Shown in pieces: positions 15,908 through 25,081 of a DNA stretch of 64,000 nt. The notes under the pieces were generated by a model. The model made no database searches. It saw only the letters and a program-made list of their open reading frames with translations, and was not told the origin of the DNA. The DNA comes from an uncultured Poribacteria bacterium. GTDB taxonomy: Bacteria; Poribacteria; WGA-4E; WGA-3G. A program made the translations under genes and the position numbers. Each line of letters begins with the position of its first letter. Within the stretch, counting starts at the first letter, position 1. The stretch is from assembly GCA_951828515.1 (NCBI GenBank), contig OX639992.1, forward strand, positions 434,001 through 498,000, given 5' to 3'.

Positions 15908-17044
15908 TTACAGCATGTGCAGGTCTTTAAATAGCGCCAACTGCTGGTGGTAATCTTTCGGTAGTGAACGAATTTCTTGATAGCCCTGAAAGAAAATCGT
16001 CTGTTCATCCTCGCTGAGATGGCGTGAAACGGTCAGAATATCTGAGATATAATAACCGAACCCGAACTGGATGACATCAATTGGACACGGGTGTCCGTCT
16101 GAGATAATGATATTGTGTGGTGCCATATCCGAGTGAATCAGCCCAAAAACGTCTCGTCCTTCGCCCTGTTCGATGGCAAACTGTGAGAAGCGCGAAGGAA
16201 GCGAGGAAAGTTTTGCAAATGCCTCCGTCGAAGCGTTCATATCAGTTTCAAGCGCGGTCTCAACTTTCGAGGTAACCCAATCCATGTCGTACCGAGGACG
16301 GGTGAACCAGTTCGGTAGTTCCAAGGTCTCCGATACATGGTGCATGCGCCCCACCATGGTCCCAAGACCCCGAATCAGTTCTGGCGTTTTCTCTGCGGTG
16401 GGGAGTGTGTTAAGCGTTTCACCAAGAATCCAATCGTATACAGTCGCATAGCGCGAGGGTAGGTCGTTTGGGGAAACACATTGAACCATTTCCCCATCAC
16501 GTCCCGGCACAGGCGATAGGGTTTTGACGCGCTCCTTGTCCCAAAGTGCCTGTAACCAATAGATTTCAGACCGTATTTTATGAATGGAGGTTCCAGCCCG
16601 ATGGAGCCTCAGCGTGAACCGAGCATCCTCAGTATCTAAGAAAAACAGCATATTTGCAACATCAAATCCAGCACCACTGATTCGGAACGAAACATCATTC
16701 AATTCAAATGACATAACAGCGGCTTTCGCATAATGCCAATCGGTGGCAAGGTATTGTAATGCATTTCTGCTATAAACTATCAAAATGCCGTTGTCACACG
16801 CATATCGCGTTGATTCGGATATAAAGGTGCGTTGTTCATCATCAAGTGAATCTAAGAAACCGAGGATACTGGGATCAATATGTGGGTGCGGGTCAGAAAT
16901 TGCTTCAAGCCAGTATTGTCTACATTTGTCATGGCAATTGATTCGGTAGACGGGTAGGGATGGATCGCGGTACCACTCAGGAGAATTTTCGATAGCGTAT
17001 TCAACTTGGGTCTGACAAAATGGGCACGACATTTTCACTGCCAT
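15908..17044 (-). CDS. zinc-finger protein fused to an aminoglycoside-phosphotransferase-type kinase
   Basis: 378 residues. The N-terminus has CPFC (Cys7, Cys10) and CHDKC (Cys37, His38, Cys41), a likely treble-clef zinc site. The C-terminal half is an APH/choline-kinase fold: Brenner motif HSDMAPHN (His304, Asp306, Asn311) and the metal Asp323 in PIDVIQFGFG, where the usual DFD/DFG is changed. ATP-dependent phosphorylation of a small molecule is the expected activity. GAAGGA precedes the ATG. The gene stands 12 bases downstream of the MFS transporter gene stop, so both are co-transcribed; import followed by phosphorylation of one compound is plausible but inferred. Confidence 0.8.
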   Translation of the reverse strand: MAVKMSCPFCQTQVEYAIENSPEWYRDPSLPVYRINCHDKCRQYWLEAISDPHPHIDPSILGFLDSLDDEQRTFISESTRYACDNGILIVYSRNALQYLATDWHYAKAAVMSFELNDVSFRISGAGFDVANMLFFLDTEDARFTLRLHRAGTSIHKIRSEIYWLQALWDKERVKTLSPVPGRDGEMVQCVSPNDLPSRYATVYDWILGETLNTLPTAEKTPELIRGLGTMVGRMHHVSETLELPNWFTRPRYDMDWVTSKVETALETDMNASTEAFAKLSSLPSRFSQFAIEQGEGRDVFGLIHSDMAPHNIIISDGHPCPIDVIQFGFGYYISDILTVSRHLSEDEQTIFFQGYQEIRSLPKDYHQQLALFKDLHML

Positions 17045-17056
17045 GATGGTGTTCCT

Positions 17057-18334
17057 TCAAGTCCGTTGGTTGAATCGGGGTTCAGCCAATCGGAAGGTTA
17101 GCAAAAACCCTAACAACACGAGGACACCACACCCGATAAATACGGGTTCAAAGGCGAATTGCTCGATTAACGTTCCGACCAAAGGAGAAACGAACAACGG
17201 AATCGCTTGGAAAAGACTCATCACACCGAGATACTGCGGATGCTTTTCCTGTGGTGCAATCTCAAGGGTGTAGTTTGTGACGATGCGAGCAGACACCGGT
17301 GTAAACCCGATAAGGGCGAAGATAATCCAGTAAAACTGTACCCCGGAAGGCATTCGACTGATAACGACTGCCAGTAAGGGTGTAAACGCGCTTATTAATA
17401 TCAGCAACCGCAGCACAAATCGGTTCCCTGATCGGTCCGCGATGTTGCCCATGATACCGGCACCTACAGCATTGGAGGCATTTTGTGCCACTATCAATGT
17501 AACAAAACCAGAAGAGGCGAGTCCTAATGTCCGCTTACCGAAAACTGCATAGTGTGGAAAAAGGGGCCAGATGGAGTAAAACAACAGGATAACGATTGCA
17601 AATCGCCGAAAATTTCTGTCATACCGCAACGATAGGAGAGCATCCCCAAGAAATCTGAAAAAAGGAGCCGTGCCTTCTGGAGACCGAGAAGGGAGTTCCT
17701 TAAACCCGAAACTGATAAAAGCGGCGATAGTGAAGGCGACACCCGTTGCCCCAAAGATCACTGCATAGTGCGAGGGACTCCCCGAAAGCCAACGCGGCAT
17801 AAGGTAAACGGCGAGTCCGATCGAAAGTGAACAACCAATGACGTTGGAATAGGCGAGGAGTCTGCCCCGTTTTTCGGGACTGATGAGTTTCCCTTGCAAC
17901 GTTCCGTTAGCCAGATGATTGCAACCGACCATGAGCCAGTGCACGGTACATAGCACAAGAAAAACAGCAATTATGACGTTTGCGGACCAACTTGTTACAC
18001 CTAATATCAGGGATAACACACACCACGGAACAGTAAAACCGAATCCTGTAAGAATAAAGAATCCTTGTTTTTTGGGCATCCTCGCGACGCGTTGTGCGAC
18101 GAGAAACTGGGGTAGGCTCTGCCCGATCCGTAGAATGAGCGGTAGCAATCCTCGGATAGTTCCGGATGAGGTATAAACATCAATAAACGCTGGAATGACA
18201 ACAGACTCGGATTTGAACATCCATCCGAGACGCATCAAAATCTGGTTCAGAGCGAATACAACCAAATTGCGTTTTTCGGACGGATAGGATTCTTCCAAAC
18301 GGACGTTCGTCTGCGCTGATGTGCTTTTATCCAT
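17057..18334 (-). CDS. major facilitator superfamily transporter
   Basis: 425 residues with about 12 hydrophobic segments, beginning after a 20-residue hydrophilic N-terminus with LVVFALNQILMRLGWMF. The loop after the second segment (about 84-91: RVARMPKK) matches the charged loop 2-3 of MFS proteins, and the second half repeats it (GNIADRSGNRFVLRLL). Inner-membrane secondary transport is the expected role; the substrate cannot be told. It is followed by the zinc-finger kinase gene after 12 bases and preceded by an aldo/keto reductase 56 bases away, all on the same strand. Confidence 0.85.
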   Translation of the reverse strand: MDKSTSAQTNVRLEESYPSEKRNLVVFALNQILMRLGWMFKSESVVIPAFIDVYTSSGTIRGLLPLILRIGQSLPQFLVAQRVARMPKKQGFFILTGFGFTVPWCVLSLILGVTSWSANVIIAVFLVLCTVHWLMVGCNHLANGTLQGKLISPEKRGRLLAYSNVIGCSLSIGLAVYLMPRWLSGSPSHYAVIFGATGVAFTIAAFISFGFKELPSRSPEGTAPFFRFLGDALLSLRYDRNFRRFAIVILLFYSIWPLFPHYAVFGKRTLGLASSGFVTLIVAQNASNAVGAGIMGNIADRSGNRFVLRLLILISAFTPLLAVVISRMPSGVQFYWIIFALIGFTPVSARIVTNYTLEIAPQEKHPQYLGVMSLFQAIPLFVSPLVGTLIEQFAFEPVFIGCGVLVLLGFLLTFRLAEPRFNQRT

Positions 18335-18390
18335 TGAAAGTCCTATCCGTTGTTACCAAGTTCACTCGTTCACTCATTTCAGTATCGGCG

Positions 18391-19200
18391 TTAAGGTGTC
18401 AGGGCACCTTCTGCGAGCCGCTGCGCTCCGTATTTTTCCATATCTATTCGCGCCTCTGACGCTAAGGTCTCTTGCTCGGAGAGTGCTTCTGCGATCCGAT
18501 GAAATCGATCGATGTCTCTCAATCCCATAATCGTGAGATTTACACTCTTATGGCTGAGTACGTAGCGATAGAATTGCTCCGGAGATGGTGCGTCTGAATC
18601 TCCAAAAAGTCTGTCATTACGAGAGGCATTCATAATGACGACACCCGTATTGTGTTTATCAGCAGCGAGGAAAACCGTATCCTCTGGTGTCTTCATTGCA
18701 CAATTATACCAACAGAGGACGGTATCGAAAAATCCGGTGTCAACGGCGTGTTGTATCTGAACCCAATCGTGTCCGGTAACACCGATAAAGCGGATAAGCC
18801 CTTCATCTCGTGCCTTTTGCGCCATCTCCAGTGCTCCGCCGGGTGCTAACGCTTGCTCGCGCTCCTCTTGCGTGTTCAGATGATGGAGTTGATAGATATC
18901 AATGTAATCAACGCCAAGCAGCCGTAACGACGTTTCAAGTTCTGTCCGTGCGCCTTTTGCGTCGCGCTGAGCGGTTTTCGTTGCAAGAATCAGCCGATCG
19001 CGTTGCCCTTTTATGGCGGTTCCAACGACTTTTTCATCCTCGCCATCTCTGTATGCGCGTGCCGTATCCATATAATTGACACCGGCATCAATTGCCTTGC
19101 GGTAACCGTCAGCGGATTCGCAATACGCCCCCCCGATACCGAGACGAGTAACTGTCAACCCCGTGCGACCTAAGACTGTTTTCGGAATCTCATAAGCCAT
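18391..19200 (-). CDS. aldo/keto reductase
   Basis: 269 residues from the ATG at 19200, preceded by GAGGTG; an upstream extension to 19236 has no support. The AKR catalytic tetrad is complete: Asp45 (NYMDTARAY), Tyr50, Lys75 (LILATKTAQ) and His106 (IYQLHHL). The segment LTIMGLRDIDRFHRIAEAL near the end matches the part that normally binds the NADPH phosphate. NADPH-dependent reduction of an aldehyde or sugar is expected. It is the first gene of the run 19200 to 15908 with the MFS transporter and kinase. Confidence 0.9.
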   Translation of the reverse strand: MAYEIPKTVLGRTGLTVTRLGIGGAYCESADGYRKAIDAGVNYMDTARAYRDGEDEKVVGTAIKGQRDRLILATKTAQRDAKGARTELETSLRLLGVDYIDIYQLHHLNTQEEREQALAPGGALEMAQKARDEGLIRFIGVTGHDWVQIQHAVDTGFFDTVLCWYNCAMKTPEDTVFLAADKHNTGVVIMNASRNDRLFGDSDAPSPEQFYRYVLSHKSVNLTIMGLRDIDRFHRIAEALSEQETLASEARIDMEKYGAQRLAEGALTP

Positions 19201-19612
19201 GATGTTCACCTCAAAAAGTGTCGATTCGCCTTTCATTCAACAAATCTCATAACGTGCGTTCGATAATAAAAATGCACTTATAGATGTAGATTCGGTTGCG
19301 CACATGTGAAACCCAACATCATATCTAAAAGGCGGACCTTTGCTCCAGAGGAGTAATATGTCTATAGCAGAGCTCAATGCTTCCGCTCCAGCGGACCGGT
19401 ATGTCATCGCACGACACATAGCACTCCTCTGGAGTGCAAGAATGTGAACATCCCGTTTCTATAGACATAGCACTCCTCTGGAGTGCCGGAGACACCTATC
19501 ACCAAATCTGTGATAGACATGATGTATCGTGTCGGGTTCCTCCAAATCCTTAAATTGAACTCACGTTTATAGCAAGAGTATATGTTATTTCGATGTAAAA
19601 GTCAACCTTCTC
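19201..19612. repeat. 412-bp gene-free region with three copies of the TATAGACATAGCAC repeat
   Basis: Copies are at about 19341-19367 (inverted), 19422-19437 and 19457-19486. The best reads TTTCTATAGACATAGCACTC followed by CTCTGGAGTGC, where GCACTCC-TCT-GGAGTGC is a hairpin. Other copies are at 22858, 22911, 27281 and 27330. No coding sequence seen. Confidence 0.6.
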
Positions 19613-21133
19613 TCAAAATGCGGGTGCCATCTCCCACGCCTGAACGGATCGGAAACGTGCCTGTCCACCTCGACTCATCAATCTCACGCCAATGCTATCG
19701 GTTCGTGCCGGATAGACCCGCTGTGTAATGCACTGCCTACCGTTGGCGAACACCTCAACTACGGACTTATCGACATAGATGCGGAGCTGAAGTGTTTCGC
19801 TACCCTTCAACGCGAACGGGGCGCGCTGGGCATCAACAAACTGTTCCGACTCCGGCAATCTCGCAGTGCCACCGGCGTCTCTGTAATGTGGATACCGGAT
19901 GGCTTCGTTCAAGGTGGAACGACTCACCTCGATTTTCAATGTTCTCTCCGCCGGAACATATAGAATCCCGGTTTGTTCGGCTTGATCGGGTGAACAGAGT
20001 ACTTGTACGCCGACTTCGGTTGCATCGCCGTGGTCAATTTCGACATCCAATTCAAGGCAGTTCCCTTGGATATCCTCTAAGTTCAACGCATCAGCGTTCA
20101 GAGCAATATTTTCACGTACTTTCGGGTTCATCCGCAGGCATTCCAACTCCGGCACTGGCTCAATCTGCAAACTCCCGTCGGTTGCGAGGGAAAGGATACG
20201 CGGTAGTGTCATCACTCCTGACCAACCGGAGGCACGTTCCTGTTCGACACCGCGAATTTCGCGAATCCAATCGAAAAAGATGCGGCGACCTTGTGCGTCT
20301 AATAGCGAGCGCGCTCCACCGAGCAGTCCACCCTCCCAACTCATCCGTCCATAACTTTCGACATAATATCGCTCGTTTTCAAATCTGCCGAGATAATACT
20401 GTGTGCCTTGCCAATGGCTACAAAACAGTAGCATGTGCTTATCGCCCAACGGATAAAAATCGGGAACCGCACAGTCCTCTTCGGCGTCTGTCCATTCGCG
20501 CCGCGATTGATAAAAGGAGCGCACAAATTCCCACTCTACAAGATCGGACGACTTAAACAGCGCAGTTCCGTCCCCAATCTGCCCGGGGATCGTGTTTCCG
20601 ATGAGGGCGTAATATGTATCGCCTTCCAACCAGGCACACGGGTCAAACACAATATACTCACCGTGTCCTTTCTCACCGGGTGCGGGGACGGGAATCACTG
20701 GGTTGGCTGGATGCTTGTCCCACGTGATGAGCAGATCATCATCACTCGTTGCGATACACGTTCCGTCGGGGACTCCATGATAGATAAATGTAGGAATACC
20801 CTCTCGACTCACAAGTGCCCCACCGCTAAAGCAGCCGTTTCGGTCAGGTCCGTCAAGGTCGGGCGTTAAAGCGATCGGGTGATGCACCCAATGCACAAGA
20901 TCCACACTCGATGCGTGTCCCCATTGCATCCATTTCCAATATCCACCTTCGGGATTGTGTTGATAGAAGATATGGTACCGTCCTTTCCAAAAGATGGAAC
21001 CGTTGATGTCGTTCATCCATCCGAACGGCGGTGTGAAGTGGTAGCGGGGTCGGTAAGGGTCGTCCGTATACATCCGATCAAGCACACGTGTCGCGTGGAC
21101 AAGTGCCTCTGTCTTTTCAATGGCTGTGTTCAT
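19613..21133 (-). CDS. glycoside hydrolase family 32 enzyme (invertase/levanase type)
   Basis: 506 residues, no signal peptide. The GH32 opening PRYHFTPPFGWMNDINGSIF carries the nucleophile Asp42; the canonical WMNDPNG has Ile for Pro. The FDP motif (Asp164) stands for RDP, and the acid/base motif usually EC is EEDCAVPDFYPLGD (Glu218-Asp220-Cys221 with two extra residues). The last 150 residues are the GH32 C-terminal beta-sandwich (LRIYVDKSVVEVFANGRQCI). Expected to hydrolyse beta-fructosides such as sucrose or levan inside the cell. Altered motifs leave exact activity open. It stands between two GH43-like propeller genes. No strong Shine-Dalgarno site. Confidence 0.88.
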   Translation of the reverse strand: MNTAIEKTEALVHATRVLDRMYTDDPYRPRYHFTPPFGWMNDINGSIFWKGRYHIFYQHNPEGGYWKWMQWGHASSVDLVHWVHHPIALTPDLDGPDRNGCFSGGALVSREGIPTFIYHGVPDGTCIATSDDDLLITWDKHPANPVIPVPAPGEKGHGEYIVFDPCAWLEGDTYYALIGNTIPGQIGDGTALFKSSDLVEWEFVRSFYQSRREWTDAEEDCAVPDFYPLGDKHMLLFCSHWQGTQYYLGRFENERYYVESYGRMSWEGGLLGGARSLLDAQGRRIFFDWIREIRGVEQERASGWSGVMTLPRILSLATDGSLQIEPVPELECLRMNPKVRENIALNADALNLEDIQGNCLELDVEIDHGDATEVGVQVLCSPDQAEQTGILYVPAERTLKIEVSRSTLNEAIRYPHYRDAGGTARLPESEQFVDAQRAPFALKGSETLQLRIYVDKSVVEVFANGRQCITQRVYPARTDSIGVRLMSRGGQARFRSVQAWEMAPAF

Positions 21134-21177
21134 GGTTTTGTTGTCCCGTATGTAGTTGTCTGTGTGGGTAATATATG

Positions 21178-21201
21178 GGCAGGCACAAGACCTGCCCCTA
21201 C
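21178..21201 (+). repeat. REP hairpin GGGCAGG-CACAAGA-CCTGCCC followed by CTAC
   Basis: Identical to 44945-44969. A partner in the opposite orientation with another stem, GTAG + GGGCAACC...GGTTGCCC, is at 21271-21295, so the two form an inverted pair between the GH32 and propeller genes. Confidence 0.7.
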
Positions 21202-21270
21202 AATGTCTTTTTTACGATAAAATCACCGAAATATTTATTGAAACTTTATCAACCGCACCTGTAAAAATCT

Positions 21271-21295
21271 GTAGGGGCAACCCTTGTGGTTGCCC
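21271..21295 (-). repeat. REP hairpin in reverse orientation
   Basis: GTAG at 21271-21274 is followed by GGGCAACCCTTGTGGTTGCC and C. Same foot as the hairpin at 21178 with a different stem. Confidence 0.65.
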
Positions 21296-21316
21296 GCAAA
21301 TATCTATGGTCCCAAA

Positions 21317-22813
21317 TCAGTCGGTGAACCAGAAGGCATAAATTTCTGCCTCGAGTAGAGAAAAGCGGAGGCGCACGGTTCTGCCGCGAAGTTCAGTGAG
21401 GTCAGTTTTCTCCTTCCAGCGGATCGGTTCGTCAATACTATCGACCATCGCTGGGATACTTTCGTCGAAGGTGTACCCTGGGAGCGGGTGTCCATCATCA
21501 GCATTGAGAACTTCTACCTTAACCCTGCCACGCCATGAATCCACGTTCACACGCAGTTCGCTATCTTCTACCACGAGAGGCTTGGTCAACACCGAACCCC
21601 ATTCAATACCACCTTTGAGCGACACAAACCCATCGACGCGAAGCTTTGCGAGCGACATGGCGAGATTATCGAGGTATTTCCTGTTCATTATGTCCACGAG
21701 CGGCTGGCTGCGATGCCGAGCACCGAGATAGTAGAACCACAGTTCATTGTTGCGTCTGAGCGGACCGTTAACGACTGAGATCTGTCCTGTATCGTAAGCA
21801 CTGCCATCCCCGACAGGCGATAATTCGATAAATGGTGTGCGATTCCCGACCCGCTCCCACTGCCGTAAATCTCGACTCGAAGATAGTTCTACCGACTTGC
21901 GACTGTCCACATTTTCGTAGAGCGGTGGATGCTTTCCCGTCCAGTGGTGCATCACCGGTAACCCCAGATACAATCCTTCGTAGCGAAATACTGGGAAATT
22001 GTAAACATCGGTGCGCCATTCCTCAGGGCGGTTATAAATCGGGGTGAGATAATCGGGGTCCTCAATGAATTTTCGTATCCGTTCTTCCCCGTTCTCCTGA
22101 TCGATCTGGTCGGCATGAAAAATGAGTTCTAACTCGCTCCAGTTTTCAAAGTCCTCGCTGGTACTCAAACAGAAGCTGCGTCCGTAAGGCGACCTGCCAT
22201 CGGGGCCGCCGTGTTTAACAGTAGCGATAAATAGTCCCCTCTCTTCGTCATACCCGAAGTGTGCCTCGTCTGAGCTTGGAACAAGTGGCACATCAAGGTA
22301 CGTCCAATGGAGACAGTCTGCGGAGATTGCTGGTGTCAGTCCGCCCCCTTTTCCCCATCCCATTCCTTTGTAGCGACGTTGTTCATTTGGATCATGGGGG
22401 TCGTAGATCGGTCCCAGTGGGACTCCTGTAGGTAAGATGTTGTTCTCTGTGCCAATTGCGGTTCCGCGCCATGTGAGGGCATCGTAATCGTGAAGCCCCA
22501 AAGCCGGCTTCTCCCAGTTCACACCGTCTTCCGAGGTTGCATAGCAGATAAAACTTTGACCGCCAATCGACGCACCGGTCACGTCAAGCTTGACCTCTGG
22601 GTTGTCTCCCTCTGAACTGGCGTAATAGAGCGTTTTGAAAACCGCTTCATTCGGGACCCACGCAGGGGTTGTCCACATCATGATACCGCAGTTCTCCCAA
22701 CGATGTTCAGCCCGAAGCACGACGTTCTTTTCAAATTTTTGTAGTGGGTGTAGTTTCTGGACGAGATTGTCGATCTCCTCAACAACATGGTTATCGATGA
22801 ATAGGGATTTCAT
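21317..22813 (-). CDS. GH43/GH32-like propeller protein, paralogue of 14179-15570
   Basis: 498 residues from the ATG at 22813 (GAGGA just upstream). The open frame runs 91 codons further to 23086, but that part is repeat DNA and reads RRGAMSIE twice, so I exclude it. Blades: CYATSEDGVNWEKP, DCLHWTYLDVP, CLSTSEDFENWSEL and ELSSSRDLRQWERV. The C-terminal beta-sandwich ends RLRFSLLEAEIYAFWF, like the paralogue's end. No signal peptide. Probably a glycan-processing enzyme or glycan-binding propeller. The three genes 14179, 19613 and 21317 are on the same strand and could serve related substrates. Confidence 0.78.
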   Translation of the reverse strand: MKSLFIDNHVVEEIDNLVQKLHPLQKFEKNVVLRAEHRWENCGIMMWTTPAWVPNEAVFKTLYYASSEGDNPEVKLDVTGASIGGQSFICYATSEDGVNWEKPALGLHDYDALTWRGTAIGTENNILPTGVPLGPIYDPHDPNEQRRYKGMGWGKGGGLTPAISADCLHWTYLDVPLVPSSDEAHFGYDEERGLFIATVKHGGPDGRSPYGRSFCLSTSEDFENWSELELIFHADQIDQENGEERIRKFIEDPDYLTPIYNRPEEWRTDVYNFPVFRYEGLYLGLPVMHHWTGKHPPLYENVDSRKSVELSSSRDLRQWERVGNRTPFIELSPVGDGSAYDTGQISVVNGPLRRNNELWFYYLGARHRSQPLVDIMNRKYLDNLAMSLAKLRVDGFVSLKGGIEWGSVLTKPLVVEDSELRVNVDSWRGRVKVEVLNADDGHPLPGYTFDESIPAMVDSIDEPIRWKEKTDLTELRGRTVRLRFSLLEAEIYAFWFTD

Positions 22814-22857
22814 GTGGGATCCTCGTGTCAGATGGCATTGATTATAGTAACCCAATT

Positions 22858-22938
22858 CTATAGACATAGCACCCCTACGGGGTGCGGTGGACTTGAATAT
22901 GTCGCTTTCTATAGACATAGCACCCCTACGGGGTGGGA
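22858..22938. repeat. two copies of the TATAGACATAGCAC repeat
   Basis: TTCTATAGACATAGCACCCC followed by TACGGGGTGC at 22858-22884 and again from 22909 to 22937. The hairpin GCACCCC-TAC-GGGGTGC differs from the 19-kb and 27-kb copies in stem sequence while the CTATAGACATA lead is kept. They sit in the leader of the propeller gene. Confidence 0.7.
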
Positions 22939-23010
22939 AATTGCCTGAAACCCGTTCTTGAAATGTTATAAACCTCTTAGTAGCAACTTGGGTTATAGTA
23001 AAGTAACCCA

Positions 23011-23283
23011 TAAGTGTCAATTTAAGAAAGGAATACGCCGTAGGTTGGGTTGAACGATACTGAAAAGTGTAATGCCAACACCCCAAACACGCTTCAAACG
23101 TGATGCCCCTTGTCCGTCATCAAGAACGCAGTGAAACCCAACTTTATACAGCGACATTTCAAGAAACCACACAGGAAAAGTGTTGGGTTTCACTCGGGAT
23201 ATCTCTGGTGAAGGATGTATGAAGCAACATTGCTTTTCTTTGAGTTGAAGCGTTTTGGCTGCGTCCGTTCAACCCAACCTACG
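23011..23283. repeat. nested inverted-repeat module, copy 2
   Basis: CGTAGGTTGGGTTGAACG at 23039-23056 is inverse to CGTTCAACCCAACCTACG at 23266-23283. Inner pair GTGAAACCCAAC (23131) and GTTGGGTTTCAC (23183). A left end like that of the 750-bp element (TAAGTGTCAATTTAAG, 23011) precedes it. The whole gap 22814-23307 holds no gene. Confidence 0.6.
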
Positions 23284-23307
23284 TGCTGGAAACATGAACA
23301 CCTCTGG

Positions 23308-24309
23308 CTATATCCATCCGTCTTCAACCATCAATGTCAATGGCGATTCCATCTCCTCAAGGGGTAGATGAATCCGCCGCCGTTTCCGAGACGATTCATA
23401 AATCGCCATGAGCAGTTCGTGGGTTGCGTAGCCCTGATGACCACTCGATCGATGCTCCCGTCCTTCTTCAATAGCCTCAATCATGTCTCGCACGGGGTTA
23501 CTTTCTGACGGAAGTTCGGGTGTCACCCAATCCCCACCTGATCCTGAAGTGCGGTAACGAATAGAGGGTCCCCCGGGAGCCGCCAACTCGATTTCGCCTT
23601 CCGTTCCATAGCAGTAGATGTGATGATAACCGGGGGCGGTGTCGCTCCCCGATTCGATGATCGCCCGAACGTTGTCCTCAAACTTGAAGTAACCGATCGA
23701 GAAATCCTCGGAGTGCAGGTCGTATTTGGTCGGTGTGCCGATACGTTCAATCTGACCGATCACCCAATTTACGGAACGGTCCCCATAGACATATCGCATA
23801 AGGTCAACAGTGTGTGTGGCATTGTCCTTCAAGTCGCCTCCGCCACAGACCCCGTGAATCCGGAACAGGTCGCCGATAACACCATCGACAATCATCTGTC
23901 TTGCGGCTTGGTAGGGTGCGCTAAACCGTACTTGATGGTCGATTGCCAATTTCACGCCGTGTTGTGAACAGGTTTCAAGCATCTCCCGCGCCTGTCCGAG
24001 ATTCTCTGCCATCGGCTTTTCAGACAGGATCCCTTTCACGCCGAGTTTCGCGACCTCAATTGCTACTGGTGCGTGCAGTTTCGGGCGGGTGCAAACGGAA
24101 ACCAGATCAATATCTTCCGTTTCAAGCATCTCAATGTAATCGGTATACTGCCCTTTGATGCCGTACTGTTCGCCATACACTTTCAGTCGTTCCGAGTCAA
24201 TATCGGAGATGGCGGTCAGAGAAACCCTCGGTTCATTCACATACCATCCGGCGTGCATGTGAGAAATCCCACCACACCCAACTATTGCAACGTTGTAGGT
24301 TTTGAGCAT
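23308..24309 (-). CDS. Gfo/Idh/MocA-family oxidoreductase
   Basis: 333 residues. N-terminal Rossmann fold with VAIVGCGGISHMHA, then the family motif LSEKPMAEN and the C-terminal alpha/beta domain with HTVDLMRYVYGD. These are NAD(P)-dependent sugar or inositol dehydrogenases/reductases acting in the cytoplasm. AGAGGGG precedes the ATG. The start overlaps the stop of the HAD gene by one base (TAATG), so both are in one operon (HAD first). Substrate unknown. Confidence 0.9.
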   Translation of the reverse strand: MLKTYNVAIVGCGGISHMHAGWYVNEPRVSLTAISDIDSERLKVYGEQYGIKGQYTDYIEMLETEDIDLVSVCTRPKLHAPVAIEVAKLGVKGILSEKPMAENLGQAREMLETCSQHGVKLAIDHQVRFSAPYQAARQMIVDGVIGDLFRIHGVCGGGDLKDNATHTVDLMRYVYGDRSVNWVIGQIERIGTPTKYDLHSEDFSIGYFKFEDNVRAIIESGSDTAPGYHHIYCYGTEGEIELAAPGGPSIRYRTSGSGGDWVTPELPSESNPVRDMIEAIEEGREHRSSGHQGYATHELLMAIYESSRKRRRIHLPLEEMESPLTLMVEDGWI

Positions 24310-25061
24310 TATGAACCCCTCTTATTTCTTTTTTCTATTTCGTGCCCTAAACAGGACGAAACATCATGTAGATTTGAGATCGAGTAGTCTGGTTGCTCTT
24401 CTACTATCTTTGGCGTCAACGCATCTGATTTCCGGTCGATGAGCACGCTTGTCATGCCTGCCCGGTTGGCACCAACGATGTCATTTTCAACGGAATCGCC
24501 AACGAACAGCGCCTCTTGAAATAAAGCACTGGCACGTTCACAAGCGACTTTGAAGATTTCAATATTTGGTTTTCTGACACCGATTTCACCGGAGATTGTC
24601 AGCGATTGAATGCGTTCGTTGAGTCCAAGGTGTCGGACTTTAGAAAATTGGCTGTCGGTGTGTTCATCGTGCGCGCCGTTTGTAATGATACCGACATGGT
24701 ATGCGTGGAGTTCCTCAAGGATCGTGACATCGTCGTAAAGACGTAAATTCATGAGGTAGCGTGAACTCAAAAAGTCGTTTAGCGTTTCTGTAATTTTACC
24801 TACGGGTAAATCTAATTCTCTGAATAGACTATAGAAACGCGAGTCTCTCACGTCTGCCATAGAACACTTCCCGGCGTCGAGTTGCTGAAAGAGTTCCTGA
24901 TGAACCGTTGACCATGCCTCTGTCAGCGTCTCTTCCGAAATATTTGGATAATGTTTTCGGAAAAGCTGAAATGTTTCTCCTTGCGCGATGCTCCAAGCAG
25001 TATCGGAATCGCAGAGTGTGTTATCAAGATCAAAGAAGACTGCCTTAATCATTTTTCCCAT
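24309..25061 (-). CDS. HAD-superfamily phosphatase
   Basis: About 250 residues from the ATG at 25061. A start at 25052 (MIKAVFFDLDNTL) or a TTG at 25067 is also possible. Motif I DLDNTLCDSD with nucleophile and acid Asp, motif II IITNG, motif III Lys in ISGEIGVRKPN, motif IV FVGDSVENDIVGA. An alpha-helical cap sits between motifs I and II, as in the YjjG/phosphoglycolate-type group. It should dephosphorylate a small sugar or nucleotide phosphate. Coupled to the dehydrogenase downstream. Confidence 0.88.
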   Translation of the reverse strand: MGKMIKAVFFDLDNTLCDSDTAWSIAQGETFQLFRKHYPNISEETLTEAWSTVHQELFQQLDAGKCSMADVRDSRFYSLFRELDLPVGKITETLNDFLSSRYLMNLRLYDDVTILEELHAYHVGIITNGAHDEHTDSQFSKVRHLGLNERIQSLTISGEIGVRKPNIEIFKVACERASALFQEALFVGDSVENDIVGANRAGMTSVLIDRKSDALTPKIVEEQPDYSISNLHDVSSCLGHEIEKRNKRGS

Positions 25062-25081
25062 GTTCAAAGGAACACCCCTTC

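Noticed and set aside
22814-23086. 91-codon N-terminal extension of the propeller gene
   Set aside because: Encoded by two TATAGACATAGCAC repeats (RRGAMSIE twice) and part of the inverted-repeat module.
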